Positions 5,795 to 13,382 of a DNA stretch of 15,350 bases are shown piece by piece. How positions within the stretch are numbered: position 1 is the stretch's first letter; every line of letters starts with the position of its first letter. The notes below the pieces were generated by a model that was not told the origin of the DNA, searched no databases, and saw only the letters and a program-made list of their open reading frames with translations. A program made the translations under genes and the position numbers. Origin of the DNA: Dehalococcoidia bacterium UBA2979 (GTDB lineage Bacteria; Chloroflexota; Dehalococcoidia; UBA2979); contig DEAP01000121.1 in assembly GCA_002348225.1 (NCBI GenBank), positions 1 to 15,350 of the forward strand, written 5' to 3'.

Positions 5795-6105
5795 TTAGCA
5801 GGTGGCCAGCTGTCACCTAATCTCACTTTGCCAGCATCGAGATAATCAGTATCTAAGTCCACATCGTAAGTGTTGCCATGAGGGGTTCGGATGGTAAATT
5901 TTGTATATTCAGATACTTTTCTGAACATCGTTACAACTGAGGCACATTCGTTCGCACCCCGGACAGCCAAAACTTGATTTCCATTCCATACTTCGCACTC
6001 AGCGATTATTCCGACAACGATATCTTCTTCCGCAGCTGATGAACTCAAGTCGCTGCAACCAACCAGAAGAAATAGAGGAACTAGAAGCATTAATAATTTT
6101 TTCAT
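5791..6105 (-). CDS. Small lipoprotein of unknown function
   Basis: A 104-residue protein with a clear lipoprotein signal: MKKLL, a hydrophobic core, then the lipobox LLVGC with Cys17. The mature part has two further cysteines (Cys37 and Cys54) that could form a disulfide and a C-terminal beta-rich stretch (FTIRTPHGNTYDVDLD...KVRLGDSWPPAN) that reads like a small barrel or SH3-like domain. I do not recognise the family. No Shine-Dalgarno sequence is obvious before the ATG. It converges with the HEGAH lipoprotein; the two stops overlap in CTAG at 5791-5794. Confidence 0.7.
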   Translation of the reverse strand: MKKLLMLLVPLFLLVGCSDLSSSAAEEDIVVGIIAECEVWNGNQVLAVRGANECASVVTMFRKVSEYTKFTIRTPHGNTYDVDLDTDYLDAGKVRLGDSWPPAN

Positions 6106-6147
6106 CTACAACGAAACTACATCGATGTTCGGTAATGGAGTAACCAA

Positions 6148-8547
6148 TCAGTCAGACGGTGGGATTTCTCCAATCACTCCGTCTCGACGAAGTGTCTCCA
6201 ATGTCTCACTATCCATACCGAGCTCACCACCAAGTATCTCGCTGTTATGTTGACCAAGGGTAGGTGCAGTGCGGCGATAGGTCACCGGAGTCAATTCCAA
6301 GCGAATGGCATTCCCCGGGTAGCGGCGGAGACCTACATCTGGATGAGGTAGCTCAGCCCAGAAGTCCCGCTCGGCGAGCTGTCTATCCTCAACGAGGTCA
6401 CGTGCGTCGGAGACCACCGCTGCTATTATCCCTGCTGCCTGTAACCGCGCCATCAAAGAGTGGGGGCTGAAAGAGCGGGTGTAGTTAGCGATAAGAGTAT
6501 CAAGTTCTTCGTGTCGAGCATGCCGGTCCTCGCGGGTCAGTGCCGTAAGTTCGGAGTCTAAATCTGCAAGCGTCGCGAGCGCACGCCACTCCTCATTCGA
6601 AGTTACTGATATAGCAATCCAGCGGTCATCCCCAGCACACGGGTACAGCCCTTGAGGCGCGTTGAATGGATCGCGATTACCCATTCGCTCGCGATTTCCC
6701 CCCCTGACCTGTGCCCCTAGAAGCTCCTCACCGACGAACGAACCCATAGCCTCGATCATTGCTATTTCTATCGAACGTCCAGCGTGATTTGGGTCAGCCT
6801 CCCTGTCTCTAAGTGCGATTAGCAGAGCTGAAACTGAGTTCATTCCAGCAACGGGATCTGGCCATGCAATGCCTGATCGATAGGGGCCGGTGTCGAGATA
6901 ACCCATCATCGATGACAGTCCAGCACCAGCCTCGATCAGCGGACCCAGTGCAGTTCGCTCACTATCAGGGCCAGTACTGCCATAGCCAGGCATCGCCGCA
7001 TAGATAATCGACGGGTTGAGTATTTTCAGCTGCTCGAAATCAAAGCCGAGTTGAGGCATGACGCGAGGACTGAAATTCTCGATCACTATGTCTGCCTCAG
7101 CGACCAATTCTGCAAATAGCCCGCGGCCACGTTCATCGCGAAAGTTAAGAGTGACCGAGCGACGGTTGCGGTGTAGCTTGTTGAAGCCACCGAAGCGGTT
7201 CCATGGTCGCTCGCCAATCTCATTTTCCGGGTAGAGATGACTGACGAAGGCAGCTGAATCTGGCACATCACGAGGTCCTCTGTTGAAAATAGCTTCAATC
7301 GAAATCACGTCAGCACCGAGGTCACCAAGCATCCGGCCAGCCCACGGCCCTGCCCAAACACGGGTAAGGTCCAGAATGCGTATCCCTTCTAAAGGGCCAT
7401 CGGCCGGCAGTGCCTCGTGTTTTCCAGCGTGCACGTCGCTGAAGTCAGACCAACTGATACTTTCATCAGATGTCGATGGTGGCCGTGGGTCAGGATCACG
7501 GTCACTGATCCAGAAGGGGCCACGCGGGATCTGCAGTGGGGGACTACCATTGATTTCACGCCAATATTCGCGAAATGAGAGCTGAGGGTCATCCAGGAGC
7601 TGGAGCATTGTCGGGACCGGTCCAACCGGCGCAAAAACACTACGACCGATAGCGATGATTTCCTCGGCTGTATGTTCCATCAGCCATGGAATAAATGCTT
7701 CATCAAACTCGTCCTTGTGGGCCCCTCGCGCGTAGTCATCCTTGAAGCGTGGATCTTCTGATATTTCGGTCAGACCTGCGAGGGTGAGAAAATCCATAAG
7801 CTTCACACCAGAGGCAAGGCTGAGCTGTACATACCCATCACTACATGGATATACCCCTACAGGATGCCATGACCCTGGTTGGCGATTGCCTTCGCGCTTA
7901 AGGATGTGGGCGCCGTGTGTCCACATCGTCGTTGTATGTTGATGGAGCGTCGCCGATCCTTCGAAATGTGAAATCTCAACGATCTGCCCCCGCCCGGTGA
8001 GATCTTGCACACGTAGTGCCGCCATCGTCCCTATAAAACCGTGGGTACCAGCTTGGTAAGCCATGTGCAGGCCAGGCCGTCGAATAGGCTCACGTGAGGG
8101 TTCTCCGTTCGGGTAGAGTTGTCCACCAATCGCCTCATCAGTAAATAAATTCGAACGGTAATTAGAATAGGGACCAGAACTCCCGAAAGGAGAAATACGA
8201 GCACTAACCAGTCGCATATTATTCGCAATATCAACACGAGAGATCAGTGGTTCTGGGGAAGAGCTTTCAATCACTGCATCGGCCTCGACCAACAGTGACA
8301 CCAACCCCGCATGGTCATTCTGATCAACGAATATCGATTGTTTTGAAGTGTTGAGATAAGCCCAGGTGGTACCTACAACGTCACCGTTGGGTAGTGTCCA
8401 TGGTTCGCCCTCGGTACGCAACGGATCACCATCAAGTGGCTCTACCTTGATCACTGTCGCCCCATGATCCGCAAACATTTTGGCCGTATACGCGCCAGCC
8501 GCAGAACCAGCAATTTCAACGATACGTAAGTCCTCAAACTGTTTCAT
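6148..8547 (-). CDS. Tandem CaiB/BaiF (type III) CoA-transferase
   Basis: Two type III CoA-transferase domains in one 799-residue chain; ordinary family members are about 400 residues. Domain 1 spans about 1-370 (FEDLRIVEIAGSAAGAYTAK, ATVIKVEP, GRGQIVEISHFEG). Domain 2 spans about 385-780 (LEGIRILDLTRVWAGPWAGR, GADVISIEA, GRSIEIAMIEAMG). In known members a conserved Asp forms the acyl and CoA intermediates. Asp564 (AWPDPVAGM) fits that place in domain 2, while domain 1 has Ala163 (HMAYQAG), so only the second half looks catalytic and the first may be structural. The enzyme would move CoA between carboxylic acids in the cytoplasm. AAGGAC eight bases before the ATG supports the start. The last residues resemble a normal family end. 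Confidence 0.9.
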   Translation of the reverse strand: MKQFEDLRIVEIAGSAAGAYTAKMFADHGATVIKVEPLDGDPLRTEGEPWTLPNGDVVGTTWAYLNTSKQSIFVDQNDHAGLVSLLVEADAVIESSSPEPLISRVDIANNMRLVSARISPFGSSGPYSNYRSNLFTDEAIGGQLYPNGEPSREPIRRPGLHMAYQAGTHGFIGTMAALRVQDLTGRGQIVEISHFEGSATLHQHTTTMWTHGAHILKREGNRQPGSWHPVGVYPCSDGYVQLSLASGVKLMDFLTLAGLTEISEDPRFKDDYARGAHKDEFDEAFIPWLMEHTAEEIIAIGRSVFAPVGPVPTMLQLLDDPQLSFREYWREINGSPPLQIPRGPFWISDRDPDPRPPSTSDESISWSDFSDVHAGKHEALPADGPLEGIRILDLTRVWAGPWAGRMLGDLGADVISIEAIFNRGPRDVPDSAAFVSHLYPENEIGERPWNRFGGFNKLHRNRRSVTLNFRDERGRGLFAELVAEADIVIENFSPRVMPQLGFDFEQLKILNPSIIYAAMPGYGSTGPDSERTALGPLIEAGAGLSSMMGYLDTGPYRSGIAWPDPVAGMNSVSALLIALRDREADPNHAGRSIEIAMIEAMGSFVGEELLGAQVRGGNRERMGNRDPFNAPQGLYPCAGDDRWIAISVTSNEEWRALATLADLDSELTALTREDRHARHEELDTLIANYTRSFSPHSLMARLQAAGIIAAVVSDARDLVEDRQLAERDFWAELPHPDVGLRRYPGNAIRLELTPVTYRRTAPTLGQHNSEILGGELGMDSETLETLRRDGVIGEIPPSD

Positions 8548-8637
8548 ACATATCGTCCTTGCCCTTACTGTCAGACCAAGAATACTTGACTAAACCAACA
8601 TGTGGTCTATGTAATCTCTGGATTAGTCGGTTACTTA

Positions 8638-9081
8638 CTAGGGTGATTTGGCAGTGTCAATAAACTGAACAAATGAACCCTCATGGAGATTGGCACCGAT
8701 CTCGGACCAGAATCTCTCTACACCGGGACCAACTCCGAAAATATTTTTCACTCTCCGTTGGATATTTGTATAATCATTGCCATTTTCCCAGTGATCCTTG
8801 AATTGAGCGAAATATTGCAGCATATATATGTTGAATCGATGCTGATCAATTTTGTCGAGTTCGCCCGAATCTTCACAACCTAACAAAAAAATATTGGCGA
8901 AGTCCCGATTTGTATACATACTCCGATTCATATCATCTACTTGAGTACCAATCGTCAGTCGCAAACTCATCACGGAATCCCTGTGCTGTTGCCAGAGCTG
9001 ACTCGCCAAGAACATTGCTACGGCCAACGTTGCAATCCCTGTGACAATCTGAGCGATGATCGCTAACTGTTCCCATTCCAT
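8638..9081 (-). CDS. Membrane-anchored protein of unknown function, paralogue A
   Basis: A 147-residue protein with one N-terminal membrane helix (about 8-27, IIAQIVTGIATLAVAMFLAS) followed by a cytoplasmic helical domain starting QLWQQHRDS. GAGG seven bases before the ATG supports the start. It is clearly related to the 170-residue protein encoded at 12128-12640: the first 36 residues are nearly the same, and later FxxGxxDxxxLDxxxxxxF and RxFxxE patterns correspond. A broken third copy is at 4451-4552. I do not recognise a named family. It lies 90 bases upstream of the CoA-transferase in the same direction and is divergent from the barrel protein at 9176. Confidence 0.75.
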   Translation of the reverse strand: MEWEQLAIIAQIVTGIATLAVAMFLASQLWQQHRDSVMSLRLTIGTQVDDMNRSMYTNRDFANIFLLGCEDSGELDKIDQHRFNIYMLQYFAQFKDHWENGNDYTNIQRRVKNIFGVGPGVERFWSEIGANLHEGSFVQFIDTAKSP

Positions 9082-9175
9082 AATCTGTCCTCACTTTCAT
9101 AAAAGACTACTTGACTACTTATGTTATATATGACGAGACAATTCAGGCTTATGAAGAAATGAGAGAGGCAACAAT

Positions 9176-9484
9176 ATGATTTTCCATGTGATAGCTGAAC
9201 ATGACCACAGCACCTGTGGCCGTGTCGAAAATGGTGTAGTAACTAAAACTTGGGAAGATGTTGCGCCAAATGCTACGGCTTGGGTAGAAGGCAGTGACGA
9301 CGCGAACGTCCTGGGTGTCTGGGGCTATCCCGTCCAACATCGTATTTTTGCAATAGTTGAAGCAGACACATTTGAGGCTGTCGAATCACTATTCGATTTT
9401 CATCTCGCTAAGGGACCAGTTGAGGTTTTACCAGTTAGGGATTTAATTCAGAGCCGAAAAGATCTCGGATTATGGGGCCAATAA
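9176..9484 (+). CDS. Small alpha-beta barrel protein (DUF3303/EthD-like), paralogue A
   Basis: A soluble 102-residue protein. GAGAGG seven bases before the ATG fixes the start. It has the strand-helix layout of small dimeric ferredoxin-like proteins: MIFHVIAEHDHSTC (with His4, His9, His11, Cys14), a variable loop, AWVEGSDDANVLGVWGYP, then HRIFAIVEADTFEAVESLF and a final VEVLPVRDL. The phrase of a strand, helix and closing PV resembles DUF3303. The His/Cys-rich N-terminus suggests metal or cofactor contact. It is strongly similar to the protein encoded at 12917-13210, differing mainly in the loop at 17-32. Function unknown. Confidence 0.75.
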   Translation: MIFHVIAEHDHSTCGRVENGVVTKTWEDVAPNATAWVEGSDDANVLGVWGYPVQHRIFAIVEADTFEAVESLFDFHLAKGPVEVLPVRDLIQSRKDLGLWGQ

Positions 9485-9582
9485 GTAGCCGCCAGAAGCT
9501 TTTTGTGATTGCAGATCATCTGACCCTGATACGGCCGGGGGACTGAATCGTATACTCAGGACATTCAATAATGTCGTGGGTA

Positions 9583-10950
9583 TTACGACCAGTTGTCACC
9601 AACCAATTCGATACTTTTTTGCTCTGCCTTCCTCGAGAACTCCTCAGCAAAATATGAACAGAGACCCGTATATTGCTCTGGGTCGAGCAGCTCCGAAATT
9701 GCGTTTGTGGTTAATCGTTCTTTTATGTCGGGCTCTTCTTGTAGTGTCTCTGTAAATGGCCTCCCCTCGTTAACAGATCTTTGCGCCGCTTCATAAACAA
9801 CGTCGTGAGCCTTTTGCCGGCCCATTTCTCGGCCCAGTTCGAGCATGATTTTCTCAGAGAGTATTAATCCACCACTGAGTTCAAGATTCTGCCTCATCCG
9901 ATCAGGAAAAACTTTGAGATCCGAAAATATCTCAATCAGTGCAGCGGTAATTTGTCCCATTAGTATGCATGTTCTATCGATAGCTGAGTTGATCATCATA
10001 CTGGTGGTTTTATCAGCCTCGTGCTCAGTTTGCATCGCTTCCAGCGACATTGGTACGAATGTGCGGATTTCTGACGCCCAAGCAACAACGTCCTGGCACA
10101 GACGTGGATTGCGCTTCTGAGGCATGGTTGATGACCCAACCGCGCCCAGAGGCACAGGTTCTTCAACTTCACCGAACTCCTGTTTCATCATGGTATAGAT
10201 TTCACGAGACATTTTGCTTGCGGTAGCAGCAAGCATGGCAAGAATAGTGATGTACTCCGTCAGATGATCGCCGATCACCCTAGACGGCATAGACATCGAT
10301 CCTAATCCTAACTCCTCGCCAATTAGTCTTTGAGTCTCAAGACCCTCGAGACCGACCGAAGCCATCGTCCCTGCTCCTCCACCAAGCATCGCCACAAAGA
10401 CTCGTTCCTCGCTCCCTTGCAGGCGCTCTACATGTCGTATTAATTCGTCAATCCACACAGCTACTTTGTAGCCGAAGGTTGCCGGAACAGCATGCTGCCC
10501 GTGAGTCCTTCCAGGTAGGGCATAGTCCTTCGTCTCTTCTGCCAATCTACCGAGCACATGGAGCAGAGTCCCGAGATCCTTCAAGAACCTCTCATGACAC
10601 TCTTTAACCAGCAGTATCTTGCCTGTCTGCGTGATGTTTTGAGTTGTGGCACCCCAGTGTATATATCCACCTGCTTCTTCACCGCAGACTCTGTCTAGTT
10701 CCCAAATCAGTGGGACTAAGGGGTGTCCTGTTTTATCTAATCCGTCGTAAATATTTTGTAAATTCAGCAATTCAAGCTTTGCTTTTTCCGTTATCACATC
10801 AGCAGCCTCAGTCGGAATTATCCCTTGAATTGCCTGCGCTCGAGCGAGCGCCGCTTCGACGTCTAAATAAGACTGAAACAAATTAGATTCACTAAATAAT
10901 TCACTCACAGAATTACTATTACTATCCCCAGAAGCTGTGTTTCCTTGCAT
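9583..10950 (-). CDS. Fumarase/aspartase-superfamily lyase, 3-carboxymuconate cycloisomerase-like
   Basis: A 455-residue member of the superfamily that includes adenylosuccinate lyase, argininosuccinate lyase and PcaB. Residues 98-110 (HWGATTQNITQTG), 147-154 (GRTHGQHA, with the general-acid His) and 272-282 (GSSTMPQKRNP, the family signature with the catalytic serine loop) are in the expected order. The HWGATxQ and GSSTMPxKRNP wording is nearer to 3-carboxy-cis,cis-muconate cycloisomerase-type proteins than to purine adenylosuccinate lyases, and no purine gene is near. It is at the end of a minus-strand run after a dehydrogenase, supporting a catabolic role, but the substrate is open. AGGGGA precedes the ATG. 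The first 16 residues are Ser/Asn-rich and probably disordered. Confidence 0.85.
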   Translation of the reverse strand: MQGNTASGDSNSNSVSELFSESNLFQSYLDVEAALARAQAIQGIIPTEAADVITEKAKLELLNLQNIYDGLDKTGHPLVPLIWELDRVCGEEAGGYIHWGATTQNITQTGKILLVKECHERFLKDLGTLLHVLGRLAEETKDYALPGRTHGQHAVPATFGYKVAVWIDELIRHVERLQGSEERVFVAMLGGGAGTMASVGLEGLETQRLIGEELGLGSMSMPSRVIGDHLTEYITILAMLAATASKMSREIYTMMKQEFGEVEEPVPLGAVGSSTMPQKRNPRLCQDVVAWASEIRTFVPMSLEAMQTEHEADKTTSMMINSAIDRTCILMGQITAALIEIFSDLKVFPDRMRQNLELSGGLILSEKIMLELGREMGRQKAHDVVYEAAQRSVNEGRPFTETLQEEPDIKERLTTNAISELLDPEQYTGLCSYFAEEFSRKAEQKSIELVGDNWS

Positions 10951-10994
10951 GTGTCTTCCCCTTGTTAATCTGTGCTACCACTTTCTCTATTCCG

Positions 10995-11099
10995 TCACCA
11001 ACTAAAAAACCAACCTGCTGCACGAATAATGAGTGAGAACGAGACAAGTAAGCCACCTATACCAAAAGTAATCGCTGCAAGTATCCGGAATATTTTCAT
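10995..11099 (-). CDS. 34-residue membrane microprotein
   Basis: MKIFRILAAITFGIGGLLVS followed by FSLIIRAAGWFFSW: one long hydrophobic helix with a basic start, ending in aromatic residues. It fits exactly between the dehydrogenase (stop at 11115, 15 bases away) and the lyase (start at 10950, 44 bases on), all in one direction, so it is probably co-transcribed. There is no Shine-Dalgarno sequence; TATAAT (11104-11109) lies four bases before the ATG, which could also be a promoter for a leaderless message. No homologue can be named. Confidence 0.5.
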   Translation of the reverse strand: MKIFRILAAITFGIGGLLVSFSLIIRAAGWFFSW

Positions 11100-11114
11100 A
11101 GATATTATAAAAAA

Positions 11115-12131
11115 CTAAAACTTGATTACCATTTGTATCTGATTTGAGGGCTTGATCAATGACTCAAAGGCTTCCTGTATGTCCTTGAGTTCGATCGTAT
11201 CGGTATCAGACAATAAAGGTTCCAATACAAATTTTTTAGAGGCAATCAGGTCTACCGCGACTTTGAAATCATATGGTTCACTGGCGAAAGTAGTGTTCAG
11301 CTGGATTTCCTTACCTGCCCAATCTACCGGCAATAGTGGGACATCCTCCCACGCAAGAGCCACCAACATTACATTGCCTTTCCTTCTCACCATATCCAGA
11401 GCATCATGAAGAGTAGGTTTCGCTGCGGCACATTCATACACCACATGAGGGCCTGCACCATCTGTTAGTTCAATGATGGCTTTTACCGGGTCTTGGGAAG
11501 TTGGATCTACTACTGCGTCAGCACCCAGCTCCAAAGCCACAGATCGTCTAGCCTCGGACGGTTCGGAGACAATAACTTTGGTCGCGCCAGCCGCTTTCGC
11601 AGCCTGCAAGCATAAAAGTCCTATCGGACCCGCCCCCAATACTGCAACGGTATCTCCTAGTTTCTGATTCGATAGTCTGACCGCCCTCGTCACTATGGCA
11701 CATGGCTCCGCCAAAGCACCCTCCAAATTTGATACCTGATCAGGCAGTCTGAGTGGTTCCCATTCCTTAGCAACCGTGTATTCCGCATATCCCCGAGTTC
11801 GAGTATTGGTAATGCCCTCAAGACGATAGTTGTACTGATCTTGCCTTCTTAGAGGGGATTCCTTACCTGGAGGTGGCGTCCCACCAAGACCAATCACTCG
11901 GTCACCTACCTTAAACCGGGTTACGTCCGAACCAACTTTGGAAATTTCTCCGGCGAATTCATGTCCCAACACCGTGTCGGGCGGAGCTATGTCATACAGA
12001 TATACGTGCACATCTGTGCCACATATCGCACTGTGCGAAATCTTGATCTGCACTTCATCTGATTGCGGCTCGGGAGTAGGAATTTCTTCCACCACTAAAT
12101 TCTGTTTACTTTTATACACTGCAGCTCTCAT
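11115..12131 (-). CDS. Zinc-dependent medium-chain alcohol/polyol dehydrogenase
   Basis: A 338-residue dehydrogenase of the threonine/sorbitol dehydrogenase type that would oxidise a secondary alcohol with NAD(P). Catalytic-zinc candidates are Cys37 (AICGTDVH), His57-Glu58 (VLGHEFAGE) and Glu142 (LAEPCA). The nucleotide-binding GAGPIG is at 166-171, followed by an acidic residue after the second strand (VIVSEP), which favours NAD. The four-cysteine structural zinc loop usually found near residues 90-110 is absent: that stretch is PGKESPLRRQDQYNYRLEG. GAGGAGG precedes the ATG, and the start overlaps the upstream stop as ATGA, so it is coupled to the membrane-anchored protein. The lyase downstream may act on the same compound. 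Confidence 0.88.
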   Translation of the reverse strand: MRAAVYKSKQNLVVEEIPTPEPQSDEVQIKISHSAICGTDVHVYLYDIAPPDTVLGHEFAGEISKVGSDVTRFKVGDRVIGLGGTPPPGKESPLRRQDQYNYRLEGITNTRTRGYAEYTVAKEWEPLRLPDQVSNLEGALAEPCAIVTRAVRLSNQKLGDTVAVLGAGPIGLLCLQAAKAAGATKVIVSEPSEARRSVALELGADAVVDPTSQDPVKAIIELTDGAGPHVVYECAAAKPTLHDALDMVRRKGNVMLVALAWEDVPLLPVDWAGKEIQLNTTFASEPYDFKVAVDLIASKKFVLEPLLSDTDTIELKDIQEAFESLIKPSNQIQMVIKF

Positions 12132-12640
12132 TTTTCCTCCTCAGTAACTTCTACTCCGTCGAATAAGTCGGGCAGCACTCCCTTTTCACCTTCGCTGGAA
12201 ATACGATCGATCAACGCATCGATTTTATTCTGAAAATCTTGTGGAAATGCGTTCCGTGCCTCGGAAAAGAATTCGCGGGTCCCCTTCTGCGAAAATAATC
12301 CATAGTAGAGCTCGTCCATGTCATATCCTATGGAATCCTCGTACTCTCCCATGTTCATCCAAGAGGTCATCATCCCTGTAGCGAGCCAAAAAAATTGTTG
12401 TTTCTCTTTTTGATCCAAAGACTGATAATCCACTTGACCCCGTATAAAAAGATCGCTTAGTTCACGATCTTTTCCCATAGCACTACGATACGTATCGAGT
12501 CTGCTTTGAATTCGCATAGTTATATCTTTTTGAGAATCTCTATGCTGTAAACGCAACTGACTTGCAAGAAACACCGCGACTCCAAGGGTAGCGATACCGG
12601 TTATGATTTGCGCTGTAATCGCAACCTGCTCCCAGTCCAT
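12128..12640 (-). CDS. Membrane-anchored protein of unknown function, paralogue B
   Basis: A 170-residue protein: one N-terminal membrane helix (about 8-27, ITAQIITGIATLGVAVFLAS), then RLQHRDSQ and a mainly helical soluble domain with an acidic C-terminus (VEVTEEEK). It is related along its length to the protein encoded at 8638-9081 but is 23 residues longer. AAGGGA seven bases before the ATG supports the start; an imperfect hairpin (CCCTCATC...GATGAAGGG) covers that site and might control translation. Its stop overlaps the dehydrogenase start (ATGA), which suggests linked production and perhaps a shared membrane-side role. The family is unknown to me. Confidence 0.75.
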   Translation of the reverse strand: MDWEQVAITAQIITGIATLGVAVFLASQLRLQHRDSQKDITMRIQSRLDTYRSAMGKDRELSDLFIRGQVDYQSLDQKEKQQFFWLATGMMTSWMNMGEYEDSIGYDMDELYYGLFSQKGTREFFSEARNAFPQDFQNKIDALIDRISSEGEKGVLPDLFDGVEVTEEEK

Positions 12641-12732
12641 GACTGTATCCCTTCATCGCCAGATGAGGGTAGCTGTTTTTGAAGTGATTCGTAACAAATC
12701 GAGAACACTGAATAATTAGGAACGACGGCTAT

Positions 12733-12891
12733 CTAGTTTTCCTTTGTTTCCAAAGAGTCGAGGAAAATAACTGTAGCAATACCAGCAACAAGGCCAATAA
12801 TGGTGCTTGGGACCGTACCTCCGCCTGCGAAAGTAACGATGCTAAAGTTGACGACCATTCCTACAACTACACCGATAACTAGATTTCGCAT
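12733..12891 (-). CDS. 52-residue two-helix membrane protein
   Basis: Unrecognised. It has two hydrophobic segments: residues 3-22 (NLVIGVVVGMVVNFSIVTFA) and 27-44 (VPSTIIGLVAGIATVIFL), joined by a GGG turn and followed by an acidic/basic tail (DSLETKEN). It looks like a glycine-rich membrane hairpin. It starts 25 bases after the barrel-protein stop at 12917 and ends about 92 bases before the next gene, so it fits inside the minus-strand operon. No Shine-Dalgarno sequence is convincing; TAGAAT (12897-12902) is five bases upstream of the ATG. Confidence 0.55.
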   Translation of the reverse strand: MRNLVIGVVVGMVVNFSIVTFAGGGTVPSTIIGLVAGIATVIFLDSLETKEN

Positions 12892-12916
12892 AACTCATTC
12901 TAGCTCTTATGGAAAT

Positions 12917-13210
12917 CTAATTTGCTCCCCAAAAGCCTTGATCTTTCCGAAGTTGAACTAAGTCCTTCACTGGAAGTACTTCCACAGGGCCCATACCGAG
13001 ATGAAAATCAAACAGTGATTCCACATCCTCGAATGTATCAGCCTCAACCACGGAGAAAACACGATGCGACACCGGATATCCCCATACTCCGAGAATGTTC
13101 ACCTTGTCATTTCCCTCAACCCAGGCCATCCCAGACTTTGCAAAACCTGGCCCTTCCTTCACCCTGTTACAGGTACTGTGGTCATGTTGTGCAATTACAT
13201 GAAAAATCAT
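12917..13210 (-). CDS. Small alpha-beta barrel protein (DUF3303/EthD-like), paralogue B
   Basis: I take the ATG at 13210 (97 residues) because AAGGAGGT lies four bases before it and because the protein then starts MIFHVIAQHDHSTC exactly like its paralogue at 9176. An in-frame start at 13237 would add nine residues that overlap the ribosome site. The middle (AWVEGNDKVNILGVWGYPVS) and end (FDFHLGMGPVEVLPVKDLV) are nearly the same as in the paralogue; the loop after residue 17 is five residues shorter. It heads the minus-strand run leading to the dehydrogenase and lyase. Function unknown; small barrels of this fold are often accessory enzymes or binding proteins in degradation clusters. Confidence 0.78.
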   Translation of the reverse strand: MIFHVIAQHDHSTCNRVKEGPGFAKSGMAWVEGNDKVNILGVWGYPVSHRVFSVVEADTFEDVESLFDFHLGMGPVEVLPVKDLVQLRKDQGFWGAN

Positions 13211-13283
13211 GTCTACCTCCTTCATCATCCCTGTCACGCGCGGAATCTATGGTCTACACCACCAACACCCCGATGTTCAAACT

Positions 13284-13298
13284 TGACAAATTTTGTCA
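13284..13298. promoter_or_regulatory. Perfect palindrome, candidate operator
   Basis: TGACAAATTTTGTCA is a perfect 7-1-7 palindrome in the 172-base gap between the divergent genes starting at 13210 (-) and 13383 (+). Its size and place suit a dimeric repressor or activator. No regulator is encoded nearby, so the partner is unknown. Confidence 0.4.
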
Positions 13299-13382
13299 GG
13301 TTTACAAGACTATATCGGAAAACCCAAACTTGAACGAAAATCACGTGGGTTTGGAAAAAGCACAATATGCAAAGGAGACGCA

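Noticed and set aside
7086..7298. Open frames nested in the CoA-transferase gene, both strands
   Set aside because: All are shorter shadows of a strongly supported 799-residue gene.
13283..13310. TTGACA as a -35 box for the 135-residue gene
   Set aside because: No -10-like hexamer lies 16-18 bases downstream; TATATC is 22 bases away. The palindrome reading explains the sequence better.
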